Source of the DNA: Phaeospirillum tilakii
Lineage (GTDB): Bacteria > Pseudomonadota > Alphaproteobacteria > Rhodospirillales > Magnetospirillaceae
Assembly (NCBI RefSeq): GCF_042683125.1
Contig: NZ_JBHUIY010000007.1
Location: 62,001 to 126,000 of the forward strand
Length of the DNA stretch: 64,000 nt
Direction: 5' to 3'
This document shows, piece after piece, positions 8,931 to 18,747 of this stretch. The position numbers and the translations under genes are program-made. Under the pieces are notes generated by a model that worked only from the letters and a program-made list of their open reading frames with translations, did not search any database and had not been told where the DNA came from. How positions within the stretch are numbered: position 1 is the first letter of the stretch; every line of letters starts with the position of its first letter.

Positions 8931-8984
8931 AAAAAAAAGCGGGCGCTGCCCGCACCCGCCAAGGGCCGCAAGGCCCTTGGATCC
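8931..8984. repeat. Dispersed palindromic repeat, single forward copy
   Basis: An A8 run (8931-8938) is followed by the hairpin GCGGGCGCTGCCCGC (8939-8953) and the second hairpin AAGGGCCGCAAGGCCCTT (8961-8978). It lies immediately downstream of the ABC permease stop and may act as its 3' end structure. Same family as the copies near 10.0 and 22.6 kb. Confidence 0.85.
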
Positions 8985-9008
8985 CAGTCCTTGGTCCGGG
9001 AGGCGACG

Positions 9009-10004
9009 ATGCGGGGAGCGCGGTGGGTCCTGGTGATGTTGCTGGGGGTGTCCCCGGTGGCGGTGGGGGCGGAGCGGTTGCCCGAGCTTCAGGCCGATCC
9101 GGGGCGGAGTTCGGTGTCGGGGCTGTCCTCCGGCGCTTTCATGGCGGTGCAGTATCAGGTGGCCTTTTCCGCCAGCACCCTCGGCGTCGGGGTGGTGGCC
9201 GGCGGGCCTTATGCCTGTGCCAGCGTCACCCCGGGGGGGCTGGTCGGCTGCATGAGCGGAGCGCCGCGCGGCGAGGCCTCGTTCGCCGCCGCCGATGCCG
9301 CCGCCTCGGCCGGCAAAATCGATCCGCTGGCCGGGCTGGCCCGCAGCCGGGTCTATCTGTTCAGCGGCAGCCGCGACGAGACCGTGGTGCCGGCGGTGGT
9401 GGCGGCGGTGGCGGTGTTCTATCGCCGCGCCGGGGTGGCGGAGGCCAATCTGCGCGCGGTCACCGACCTGCCGGCCGGTCACGCCTTCCTCTCGCCCGCC
9501 GCCGAGCATCCCTGCGAAGTCACCGAGGCGCCCTACCTCAACACCTGTCCGGCGCCGGCGGGGGAGGGGGCCTACGATCAGGCCGGGGCGATCCTCGACC
9601 ATCTGTACGGGCCGTTGCAGCCGCCGGCGGCCGATCCGCCGCCGCCGCTGGCGTTCGACCAGCGCGAATTCGGCGGCAGCGATCTGGCCGATACCGGCTA
9701 TCTCTACCTGCCCGAGGCCTGTCGCGCCGGCCGGGGGCGGGAGTGCGCGGTGCATGTGGTGTTCCACGGTTGCCGCCAGGGGGTGGCGGCGGTGGGCGAC
9801 GCCATCACCGTCCGGGCCGGCTACAACCGCTGGGCCGAGACCAACCGGATCATCGTGCTGTATCCCCAGGTCGCGCCGAGCCTGCTGCCGTTCAATCCGC
9901 GCGGCTGCTGGGACTGGTGGGGCTATACCGGCGCGGATTTCGCCAGCCGCTCCGCCCCGCAACTGGCGGCGATCCGGGCGATGGTCGAACGCTTGACCCA
10001 TTGA
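9009..10004 (+). CDS. Periplasmic/extracellular poly(3-hydroxybutyrate) depolymerase
   Basis: A 331-residue exported esterase of the alpha/beta-hydrolase fold. Residues 1-20 form a signal peptide ending VAVGA. The lipase box GLSSG at residues 38-42 places the nucleophile at Ser40, and the pattern GAFMAVQYQVAFS that follows is typical of the PhaZ family; VVFHGCRQG supplies the oxyanion-hole His. R. rubrum is known to have a periplasmic PHB depolymerase of this type, so a role in degrading PHB granules or oligomers outside the cytoplasm is likely. No separate substrate-binding domain is seen. The ATG at 9009 was chosen because the signal peptide starts there. It is monocistronic, flanked by dispersed repeats. 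Confidence 0.88.
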   Translation: MRGARWVLVMLLGVSPVAVGAERLPELQADPGRSSVSGLSSGAFMAVQYQVAFSASTLGVGVVAGGPYACASVTPGGLVGCMSGAPRGEASFAAADAAASAGKIDPLAGLARSRVYLFSGSRDETVVPAVVAAVAVFYRRAGVAEANLRAVTDLPAGHAFLSPAAEHPCEVTEAPYLNTCPAPAGEGAYDQAGAILDHLYGPLQPPAADPPPPLAFDQREFGGSDLADTGYLYLPEACRAGRGRECAVHVVFHGCRQGVAAVGDAITVRAGYNRWAETNRIIVLYPQVAPSLLPFNPRGCWDWWGYTGADFASRSAPQLAAIRAMVERLTH

Positions 10005-10008
10005 AAAA

Positions 10009-10171
10009 GCGGGCTCCGCCCGCGCCCGCCAAGGGCCATAAGGCCCTTGGAACCCGTTCCTTGCCCTTCGCGCGGCCAACGCCCGCGCCCAAGCTGACAG
10101 GCCGTTCCGCGCCCGACCATCAATGGGATCCAAGGGCCTTGCGGCCCTTGGCGGGGGTGGGCGGAGCCCAC
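10009..10171. repeat. Long composite palindromic repeat (two inverted ends plus core)
   Basis: A forward end (hairpin GCGGGCTCCGCCCGC at 10009, then AAGGGCCATAAGGCCCTT) and an inverted end (AAGGGCCTTGCGGCCCTT, then GTGGGCGGAGCCCAC at 10157-10171) enclose about 80 bp. The core is the reverse complement of the core in the copies at 22558 and 29132. The element separates the convergent 3' ends of the PHB depolymerase and transglycosylase genes. Confidence 0.85.
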
Positions 10172-10191
10172 ATCAGAGGAAGCCCCGCCGA

Positions 10192-11004
10192 TCAGCGCCG
10201 CGCCAGCATGGTGGCGCGCATCTCGGCGAAATGGGCCCGGCGCAACTGATATTCGGCGACGCGGGCCATCCGGTAGGCGGCGGCGATGCGGGCTTCCTCG
10301 GCGCGGTTGGCGTCCTGCTCGCGCTGGCGTTCGAGGCGGCGGTCGGTCTCGGCGCGGGCGAGGCGGCTGCGATCGGGCAGGCGGGCGACGGCCGGGGCCG
10401 GCAGGCGCGGCGGGGCCGAGGCCAGCCGGGTCGAGCTGTCCTCGCCGCCCAGCGCCGCCCACACCTTCATCAGCTTCTGGCGATAGGTGGCGGCGAGGTT
10501 GGGGGTCTGGGAATGGTAGTAGGAGGCGGCGGTCGGCCAGTGGTTGGTGGCCTCGAACAGGCCGATCAGGAAGCGGGCGGCATAGGCGACGTTGGCGGCG
10601 GGGTCGAACGCCTCTTCCAGGTTGGCGAAGGCGTTGGGGTGGAAGTGCAGGTTGACCTGCATGCAGCCGACGTCGATGTTCTCGACGCCGCGGCTCTTGA
10701 GGCGGCGGACCTCGGCGATCGCCTCGGCCTTGGTGGGAAAATAGCGCCCCTGTCCCTGGGCCATCACCGTCCACGGCCAGGCAATTGTTGCCCGGCGTTC
10801 GGAATCGTAACGGCCGGATTCGACGATCGAGATCGATTCGAGCAGACCCTGGGGGATGCCGTAGCTGGCCTCGGTGGCGCGGACCTGTTCGGCGCAGAGC
10901 AGGTCGGTCGCCACCGTCGGAGCGGCCTGGGCCGGGGCGGACAGCAGCAGGGCGGCGAAGGTCAGCGCCACCGCGACGATCCGTGCCGTCCACCCTGTCT
11001 TCAT
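10192..11004 (-). CDS. Secreted lytic transglycosylase-like protein (SLT domain)
   Basis: A 270-residue protein with a signal peptide (residues about 1-28, ending APAQA) and a transglycosylase SLT-type domain. The likely catalytic Glu is in ISIVESGRYDSERRA near residue 60, followed by AIAWPWTVMAQGQGRYF, GCMQVNLHFHPNAFANLEEAFDP and SYYHSQTP, typical of the family of SLT proteins found beside secretion and flagellar genes. The C-terminal 80 residues are charged and rich in Arg and Ala, perhaps helical. The start chosen is the ATG at 11004, which precedes the signal peptide; AAGGA lies about ten bases upstream. The cell-wall substrate is peptidoglycan by family inference. It is divergent from nifA. 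Confidence 0.82.
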   Translation of the reverse strand: MKTGWTARIVAVALTFAALLLSAPAQAAPTVATDLLCAEQVRATEASYGIPQGLLESISIVESGRYDSERRATIAWPWTVMAQGQGRYFPTKAEAIAEVRRLKSRGVENIDVGCMQVNLHFHPNAFANLEEAFDPAANVAYAARFLIGLFEATNHWPTAASYYHSQTPNLAATYRQKLMKVWAALGGEDSSTRLASAPPRLPAPAVARLPDRSRLARAETDRRLERQREQDANRAEEARIAAAYRMARVAEYQLRRAHFAEMRATMLARR

Positions 11005-11222
11005 CACTGCGCGATCCTTGCCGCTCGGTGTTCCCGCCGTATCCGTCGTCACGGCACCTTAACCTGTAAGCATCGGCCGTGCCAATCGGCCGGAGGTTGC
11101 GGGCGGCGACATTCGAGGGTGGACGCTCGGGCTCGATTTGCTTAACAATAGGGTCGAATCTCGACAGGGGGGAGAGACGAACGGCCCGCGTCCTATGGCG
11201 CCCGGGTACGGTGGTTATTGCC

Positions 11223-12943
<1,721 letters not shown>

Positions 12944-12953
<10 letters not shown>

Positions 12954-13258
12954 CCGTCGGGCGGGGTGCAGCAGCAGCGATGGACCAGATGGGCCTGGGC
13001 GCGCAGATTGTCTTCCTGGAACCCGATCCAGCGCCGCAGCCAGCGCGCCGGCCAGGATGGTGACAGCGCCAGCCCGGCGGCGGCGAGGCGGGGCTCCAGC
13101 CCGGCCAGCGTCACCAGTTCGAGATCGTAGCTGAGGTCGAGCCAGCCCCCCCGTCCGCAGGTCCGGGCGGCGATCAGCCCGGCGCCGGCCGGCAAGGTCG
13201 CCTCTGTGGCGGCCGGATGGGCCAGTTTCAGCCGGTGGCGGCGGATCAGGGCCGGCAT
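12944..13258 (-). CDS. Small conserved HMA-like protein of unknown function
   Basis: A 104-residue protein hidden inside a much longer minus-strand frame. The ATG at 13258 has GGAG nine bases upstream and the TGA is at 12944-12946. The sequence reads as one betaalphabeta-like unit: a strand LDLSYDLELVTLAGLEPRLAAAGL typical of ferredoxin-fold HMA-like domains, a basic WLRRWIGFQEDN segment, and a CCCTPPDG tail that could bind metal. I recall similar small proteins ending in CC-x-PP in other alphaproteobacteria but cannot name a function. It overlaps the 3' end of nifA tail to tail. Confidence 0.6.
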
Positions 13259-13321
13259 CGTGTCGGATCTCCGTGGTGGGGGACGCGACCAGCTTGGTCG
13301 GATCGCCCGGCGAAGGCAAGC

Positions 13322-13397
13322 GCGGGCTCTGCCCGCCCCCGCGAATCGAAGCAGGTCCAGGAGCCGCTGGCTCCTGGCGGGTGTGGGCGGAGCCCAC
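13322..13397. repeat. Dispersed palindromic repeat, inverted pair without core
   Basis: The interval begins with GCGGGCTCTGCCCGC (13322-13336) and ends with GTGGGCGGAGCCCAC (13383-13397). The inner hairpin is the alternative form, with arms CCAGGAGCC and GGCTCCTGG. This copy is unusual in lying between divergent genes rather than at a 3' end. Confidence 0.8.
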
Positions 13398-13417
13398 GTT
13401 TGGGTTAGGATCGGGGT

Positions 13418-15019
13418 ATGAACGCTGCGCCCCCACTGCTGCTCGAGGCGCTGGCCCATGAACGGGCCGGCCGTCCGGCCGAAATGGAACGCTGCCTGCG
13501 CGCCCTGCTGCGCCAGCAGCCCGACCTCCCCGCCGCCTTGTTCGCGCTGGCCCGGCTTGGCTTGCGCTACGGCCATGCCGGCGACGCGCTGACCCTGCTC
13601 GACCGGGCGCTGGTGCGCGCCCCGGCGGCGGCCGAACTGCATCATCTGCGCGGGCATGCTCTGCTCGGGCTGGGGCGGCGGGGCGAGGCGCTGGCGGCAC
13701 TGACCCGCGCCGCCGACCTGGCCCCCGGCGCGGTCGAACCGGCGCTCGATCTGGCCCGGCTGCTGACCGAGGCGGAACGGTTCGAGGCCGCGCTGGCGCG
13801 GCTGGAATCGTTGACCGGCCCCAGTCCGGCGCATGGCGAGGCGGCGTTGCTGCGCGGGCGGATCCAGGCCGTGCTGGGGCAGGCCGAGGCGGCGCGGGCG
13901 GCGTTCGAATCGGCGCTGACGATCGCGACCGCTGCCGCCGAGGCCCGCGCCGAACTGGCCGCCCAGGAGATCGAGGCCGACCGGCCGGCGGCGGCGCTCG
14001 ACCGGCTTGAACCGCTGCTGGCGGACGAGCCGGCCCCGCCGCGCCCGCTGTATCTGCGCGGGGTGGCGCTGGGGATGCTGGGCCGGGCCGAGGAGTCGGA
14101 GGCCGACATCGCCCGGCTGCGGGCGACGATGCTCGAGGGGCTGGCGCGGCGCAATTTTCAGCCGGTCGAGTTGTATCTCCAGATCAGCCGGCGCTGCAAT
14201 CTGCGCTGCGCGATGTGCGGCCACGCCGTCTGGCGCGAGACCGGCGGGCTGATCGACGATTCCTCCTTCGCCCGGGTGCTCGACCGCTGCGACGAGGCCG
14301 GGATCCGCCGCCTCAATCTGCTGGCCGCCCAGGGCGAGCCGTTCCTGCATCCCCAGGCCGAGGCGCTGATCGAACGGGCCGTCGCGCGCGGCCTCGCCGT
14401 CAGCGTGGTGACCAACGGTATCCCGCTCAATCCCGAGCGGATCGCCCGCCTCGCCGCCAGTGGGCTCGACAGCGTGCAATTCTCCTTCGCCGGCTGGGAT
14501 GCCGCCAGCTACGAATCGGTCTATGTCGGCGCCCGCTTCGAGCGCGCCGTCGCCAATCTCCAGGCGCTCGACGCCGCCCTGGCCCCGACCCGCACCACCC
14601 TGTCGGTCAAGGCGGTGCGGGCCGACAACGATCCGGCGGCGGTGGCCCGCACCCGCGCCTTCCTCGCCGGGCTGGGGATCTCCTCGGTCGCCACCGTGGT
14701 GCCCAACAATTTCGGCGGCACGGTCGAAACCGGGCGGTTCTGGCCGGGGGTCGGGCTGTGGTCGCACCGCAATCTCGACCGCCATCGCCGCACCGTCTGC
14801 CGTCTGCTGATGCGGGCGGTCGGGGTCTATCTCGACGGCAGTGTCACCGCCTGCCCCTGCTATGACGCCAACGGGGCGCTGCGGATCGGCGACCTGACCG
14901 GCCAGAGCGTGGCCGAGATCCGCACCGGGCCGGCGTTCCAGGCGATCCTCGACGCCTTCCGCCGGGGCGACCTGTCGGCGGTGCCGCTCTGTCGCGGCTG
15001 CGACGATCCGTTCGGCTGA
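13418..15019 (+). CDS. TPR-radical SAM protein with SPASM-like C-terminal cysteines
   Basis: A 533-residue fusion. Residues about 1-230 are Ala/Leu-rich tetratricopeptide-like repeats. Residues 260-267 are the radical SAM motif CNLRCAMC, after the strand VELYLQISRR. The rest of the partial TIM barrel follows (NLLAAQGEPFLHP, VSVVTNGIPL, DSVQFSFAGWDAASYESVYVG). The C-terminal part has CRLLMRAVGVYLDGSVTACPCYD and CRGCDDPFG, a SPASM-like auxiliary iron-sulfur site. The ATG at 13418 has AGGA seven bases upstream. No precursor peptide gene is evident beside it. Such proteins usually modify peptides or sugars; the substrate here is unknown. Confidence 0.85.
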   Translation: MNAAPPLLLEALAHERAGRPAEMERCLRALLRQQPDLPAALFALARLGLRYGHAGDALTLLDRALVRAPAAAELHHLRGHALLGLGRRGEALAALTRAADLAPGAVEPALDLARLLTEAERFEAALARLESLTGPSPAHGEAALLRGRIQAVLGQAEAARAAFESALTIATAAAEARAELAAQEIEADRPAAALDRLEPLLADEPAPPRPLYLRGVALGMLGRAEESEADIARLRATMLEGLARRNFQPVELYLQISRRCNLRCAMCGHAVWRETGGLIDDSSFARVLDRCDEAGIRRLNLLAAQGEPFLHPQAEALIERAVARGLAVSVVTNGIPLNPERIARLAASGLDSVQFSFAGWDAASYESVYVGARFERAVANLQALDAALAPTRTTLSVKAVRADNDPAAVARTRAFLAGLGISSVATVVPNNFGGTVETGRFWPGVGLWSHRNLDRHRRTVCRLLMRAVGVYLDGSVTACPCYDANGALRIGDLTGQSVAEIRTGPAFQAILDAFRRGDLSAVPLCRGCDDPFG

Positions 15020-15093
15020 GGCGCCTCGCCTGCCTCGGGAAAGGGGCGGCTTCTCCTCCCCGTCACGCCCAGGCTTTCGCGCCACATCATGTC

Positions 15094-15158
15094 CCGAACG
15101 GCGGAGATAAGCTCCGGTCTCCGCCGTTCGGTCTGACCTGACCCAACGGGTCAGGTCA
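15094..15158. terminator. Two strong hairpins between convergent genes
   Basis: A perfect 14-bp stem (15094-15107 with 15118-15131) is followed at once by a perfect 11-bp stem with a three-base loop (15134-15144 with 15148-15158). They lie between the 3' ends of the radical SAM gene and the minus-strand islet and probably terminate transcription from one or both sides. Confidence 0.65.
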
Positions 15159-15175
15159 TTGGCCGGGCGGTATCA
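15138..15175. repeat. 38-bp repeat, copy 1 (TGACCCAACGGGTCA type)
   Basis: A 38-bp stretch containing TGACCCAACGGGTCA and ending GGCCGGGCGGTATCA recurs with two mismatches at 29064-29101. The last three bases form the stop codon of the adjacent minus-strand gene. A shorter match (CCGGGCGGTATCAG) lies near 17233. Confidence 0.75.
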
Positions 15176-15592
15176 GGAGCAACTCGACCTGAAGGCCTCG
15201 ACTTCCAGCAACTCCCAACGGTGCCGGTTGGCATGGATGATATAGCGATGGTCGGGAAGCAACGAGCGGGAGAGGAGGCCCGCCCCATCTGTCTCGATGG
15301 TGGCGAGGCAGCCACTGCCGCACGGCGTGACGAGCTTTTGTTCCCGGGCCTTGATGGTGATGTCGACAGAGGCATCATTCCCGCCGGTGCTGATCTTGAT
15401 TTCCAGCGGGATGCTGGCGCAATTGAAAATGACGGCGCCCCCCGGCTTCGTGGTCTCATTCTTAAGGCGTTGACTGTCGCGATCTCCGATCCCGTCGGGG
15501 ACGACCGGAGCGCCGAGATCGGCGGCCCATGTCGGAACGGTACAGACGAGAACCGGCAGGAAAAAAAGCGACAGGATGGATTGGCGGCGCAT
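15173..15592 (-). CDS. Secreted protein of unknown function
   Basis: A 139-residue protein with a signal peptide (residues 1-23, ending VPTWA). I do not recognise the family. The mature part has a DGIGDRDSQRLKNETTKPGGAVIFN segment, a beta-rich centre (LEIKISTGGNDASVDITIKA) and several Cys residues (NCASI, TPCGSGCLATIE and a C-terminal SSCS), suggesting a small disulfide-bonded periplasmic beta fold. It is the last gene of a minus-strand run of six small envelope genes, starting 2 bp after the preceding stop. Base composition is less GC-rich than the flanking housekeeping genes. Confidence 0.65.
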   Translation of the reverse strand: MRRQSILSLFFLPVLVCTVPTWAADLGAPVVPDGIGDRDSQRLKNETTKPGGAVIFNCASIPLEIKISTGGNDASVDITIKAREQKLVTPCGSGCLATIETDGAGLLSRSLLPDHRYIIHANRHRWELLEVEAFRSSCS

Positions 15593-15594
15593 GG

Positions 15595-16029
<435 letters not shown>

Positions 16030-16047
16030 CGGCGAGTCCTTGTTCTG

Positions 16048-16755
16048 TCAGGCGGAGAAGGAAAGGGTCCGGGCGATGGAGCGAAGGGCCGTCAGCGGCT
16101 GTGGTCCTTCCCGGTAGCCATACTCGAATCCCCAAAGGAGGCAGGCATGACGCTGTTCGGCGGTCCCATGGCCGGGGCAATCCGGGGGCGTGCGGACCTC
16201 GAGCCAGCGAATCGTGCCGTTGACGTTGAAATCGATGTCGCGCTTGAGCAGGCCGAGGACATAGCCCGCCATCGCGTCGGCCTCCAATTCGTGCCGGGAG
16301 GTTATCGTGACAACGCCATCGTGATACTGGGCCAGATGCCAGCATTCGTGACCAAGTATTCCTTGTATTATGGCGCCTGGATCGGAATAGCGGTGGTGCA
16401 TCTTGTCGATTTCCGGCTTAGAAACCAGTATGTAATCGGAGCTTTTACTGTCGCTGTCGTAATGTGATGAGATCTCGTCCTTGCAGGACAGCATGATCAA
16501 TTCGGCCTTCATCTCGAAAGCCCGCAGCGCGAAAGCACACCACCGCCGCAGTTCCTCTCCCTCGGGGCCATCGGGGAGGGGGATGGCGGCCCGGCGGGCC
16601 GTGGCATAGGTCCAGCGCGAGGGACAGGATTCTCTGGTTCTGACAACGCTGCACTCCGCCCTGGCCCGTCCCGGTTCCCCAATCAGTCCGGCAACCATCC
16701 CCCCCAGCAGCGCGCGCCGGGACAGGATGGAAAACGTCGTCTGCCGGGTGCTCAT
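16048..16755 (-). CDS. Putative Tat-exported HExxH metallopeptidase
   Basis: A 235-residue protein. The N-terminus LSRRALLGGMVAGLIG with the twin Arg resembles a Tat signal, with cleavage near ARA-EC (residue 34). HECWH at residues 136-140 is an HExxH zinc site, and the following HELEADAMAGY (residues 155-165) offers Glu158 as third ligand with the Asp characteristic of M48-type gluzincins. Seven Cys suggest disulfides. I do not recognise the exact family. The start at 16755 overlaps the stop of the upstream lipoprotein gene (ATGA), so the two are translation-coupled. Role is unknown; processing of the neighbouring lipoproteins or of another envelope protein is a guess. Confidence 0.6.
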   Translation of the reverse strand: MSTRQTTFSILSRRALLGGMVAGLIGEPGRARAECSVVRTRESCPSRWTYATARRAAIPLPDGPEGEELRRWCAFALRAFEMKAELIMLSCKDEISSHYDSDSKSSDYILVSKPEIDKMHHRYSDPGAIIQGILGHECWHLAQYHDGVVTITSRHELEADAMAGYVLGLLKRDIDFNVNGTIRWLEVRTPPDCPGHGTAEQRHACLLWGFEYGYREGPQPLTALRSIARTLSFSA

Positions 16756-17174
16756 GGCGGGGCCGGATTGCCACGGTGGCGCTGAAAGGCGGGGTTGTCC
16801 TTGATCAGGGGGACGCATTCCGACGAATCGATCATCCAATGGACCTCGAAATCTCCCCGCAAGGGCAGGCCCACCACCGTCTGTCGGGTGGGCATCGGCA
16901 TCCGCGCCGGCCCGATCGGCGATTCGCACTCGGCAAAGCGGACCGCGATCGTCACCTGACGATCCTCCGGAGCCGGGGTGAAGGAATAGATCTGCCCGCG
17001 ATTTTCGATGGGGACCCCATTGACGGAAAACAGCGCATCAGAACGATTGGTGTGAACATGGATCATCGGAGCGCCCTGCGTTGGCGGCAGCTCCGGCCAT
17101 GGGGCGGTGCAGGCGGTGGTCATCAGCCCCAACGCCAGCCCTCCCCAAACCCTCCCCAGTCGCCTTTTGCTCAC
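16752..17174 (-). CDS. Small lipoprotein of unknown function
   Basis: A 140-residue protein with a hydrophobic leader and a lipobox-like MTTAC at about residues 18-22. The mature part has NRSDALFSVNGVPIENRGQIYSF, a strand-rich PEGA-like or Ig-like pattern, and ends PAFQRHRGNPAPP. Two Cys (ECES and SSEC) may pair. It differs from the two paralogous lipoproteins upstream. It overlaps the HExxH gene by 4 bp. Confidence 0.6.
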   Translation of the reverse strand: MSKRRLGRVWGGLALGLMTTACTAPWPELPPTQGAPMIHVHTNRSDALFSVNGVPIENRGQIYSFTPAPEDRQVTIAVRFAECESPIGPARMPMPTRQTVVGLPLRGDFEVHWMIDSSECVPLIKDNPAFQRHRGNPAPP

Positions 17175-17290
17175 TCTCCGTCTCCCTTGCCGCGGTCACC
17201 GTGGGGGAGTTATCCCGGCCGCCCTTTGCCGCCGCCGGGCGGTATCAGAGGCGTTGCCAGCAAAATGGATCCGCCTCTCCTCGGGCCTGA

Positions 17291-17314
17291 CGCCTCCCCC
17301 CTCCAGGGGAGGCG
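17291..17314 (-). terminator. Hairpin between lipoprotein genes
   Basis: A 9-bp GC-rich inverted repeat (17291-17299 with 17306-17314) lies after the 17342 gene in its direction of transcription. There is no T tract, so it may only reduce read-through into the rest of the islet. Confidence 0.4.
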
Positions 17315-17341
17315 CTGAATTCCTGTCGAGCGGAAAACGCT

Positions 17342-17767
17342 CTACTCCAGGGTCTTGTCGAAGACGTCCATGGCCGCCAGGGTGCCTTCGAGACGGACCG
17401 TGTAGGTCGCGAACGGCATCCCCGGGTAAACCGTGGTGGTTGTCACCCACTTCTGGTTGATCAGAATCGGGGTGACGTTGTTGCCGCGAACCGGCCCGAC
17501 ACCGGACCGGATCGAGCGCGGCAACGGCCATCCCTTCACTCGGGCGATTGCCTGGTCATACAATTCCTTCCGCACATCGTAGAGCGGAGGTGTGTTCCAG
17601 AAAAACACCGTCACGCTTTTTTCCAGCGGAGGGTTGTCAATGTCGTACAAGCCGATATCGCTGTTGGGATAAGCGAACCGGCTGTGAGTGGCCAGGGTTC
17701 CACTTGTTGACGAGCAGGCTCCACACAGAGCGGCCGCCGTCACGATGATCACGCTTCCGATCTTCAT
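17342..17767 (-). CDS. Lipoprotein, paralogue of the gene at 17787
   Basis: A 141-residue protein with a leader ending LCGAC (lipid attachment at about Cys18). The mature part shares a pattern with its upstream neighbour: FAYPNSDIGLYDI here against FDYPNSNVTDLTN there, and ILINQKWVTTTTVYPGMPFATYTV against ILINPKYEWKSRMYPVGITIYVTT. The two are therefore tandem paralogues of an unrecognised envelope lipoprotein family. Spacing to the upstream gene is 19 bp. Confidence 0.6.
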   Translation of the reverse strand: MKIGSVIIVTAAALCGACSSTSGTLATHSRFAYPNSDIGLYDIDNPPLEKSVTVFFWNTPPLYDVRKELYDQAIARVKGWPLPRSIRSGVGPVRGNNVTPILINQKWVTTTTVYPGMPFATYTVRLEGTLAAMDVFDKTLE

Positions 17768-17786
17768 GTTGGGTCCCTCTCTGTAT

Positions 17787-18194
17787 TTACCGGCAATCGT
17801 TGTTGCGGTTTTCCATTCGAACCTGATGGCCGGGAGTCATTTTCCCGACATAGCTGGTCACCGTCAGAGTCGTCACATAGATCGTGATGCCAACCGGGTA
17901 CATCCGGCTCTTCCACTCGTATTTTGGGTTTATCAGGATGTCGCCGCCCTTTTCGGCCAAGATATCGGCGACAAGTCTTTGCTCGAGATCAACGTCGCCA
18001 ACCTTGCTTGACAGGGAAGTGACTTCCTTTTTCCTCGTGATCGGCACGCCGTTCGTGAGGTCCGTGACGTTGCTGTTCGGGTAATCGAAATGGCTGTTTG
18101 GCCGATCGTAGACGGCGCCCGGTCCGGTGCAGGCCGCAAGGCCAACAATCAAAGCGAGTGACGATGCTATTAATAACTTTCTGCGAAGCATCAT
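17787..18194 (-). CDS. Lipoprotein, first gene of the accessory islet
   Basis: A 135-residue protein. The leader MMLRRKLLIASSLALIVGLAAC has a standard lipobox (LAAC). A TTG four codons upstream keeps the frame open, but the ATG at 18194 is preferred because it follows a purine-rich GGGGG and begins the leader. The mature part carries the FDYPNSN motif shared with the 17342 gene. Function is unknown. It heads a minus-strand run down to 15173; the AT-rich DNA upstream probably holds the promoter. Confidence 0.62.
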   Translation of the reverse strand: MMLRRKLLIASSLALIVGLAACTGPGAVYDRPNSHFDYPNSNVTDLTNGVPITRKKEVTSLSSKVGDVDLEQRLVADILAEKGGDILINPKYEWKSRMYPVGITIYVTTLTVTSYVGKMTPGHQVRMENRNNDCR

Positions 18195-18722
18195 GTTTGC
18201 CCCCAACCCCTAGGATTGTGTTGGCTTTTATAACACTACCTAAGCTGCATCAGAGCGCCAAGCGAGTCAACATTTGATGTATGTCGCTGGTGGCGTTCCC
18301 GTGGCAAAGTTATGATTGTTGTAATATCGGAAGACATGAAGAATTATATGGGCGCGGCAATGCTAATTTTGCCGAATATGGTCGAGTAAAATCTAGTATT
18401 TGCAAATATTTCTGTCAGACGACGGCGGGGCTTGCTGGGGATTTACGGTTCGGTTTGTGCGTATGGCTCTTGCTGGAGCGGCGATTTTCTGCCGTGCCAT
18501 CGCCGGGGCGAGTGAGGCGCCCGCCATATGTTTTCAAGCCGAGGCGGAACCGGCCGGTCTCCGGCGAGCGTGACGTTTCCGCGGGCCAGGCCGTCGTCGC
18601 TCTTGGGCGGGGCCGCAAGAAGCGCCGCGCGGGCTGACCGCCGGTTTCTCCCAGGCGGCGTCCGGGGGGGGGAAAGGCTTCAGCTATCCCCCGGCGTTGC
18701 CGACCCGCGCGCAATGAAACGG
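18195..18722. other. Gene-poor spacer, AT-rich in its first 230 bp
   Basis: No convincing gene. The first 230 bp (to about 18425) are markedly more AT-rich than the rest of the window (for example ATTATATGGG and TTGCAAATATTTC stretches) and probably contain the promoter of the lipoprotein islet or are a remnant of acquired DNA. The remainder is GC-rich without hairpins I can assign. A 118-codon plus-strand frame from 18281 has no plausible protein character and was rejected. Confidence 0.4.
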
Positions 18723-18747
18723 GTGACACGACCTGCCAGGTTTCGTG

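Noticed and set aside
11053..11222. Sigma-54 promoter for nifA
   Set aside because: The best candidate (GGCAC with TG at the -12 position) lacks the invariant GC and was not accepted.
18281..18637. 118-codon plus-strand frame in the AT-rich spacer
   Set aside because: Composition changes midway, no ribosome binding site fits, and no protein family is suggested.
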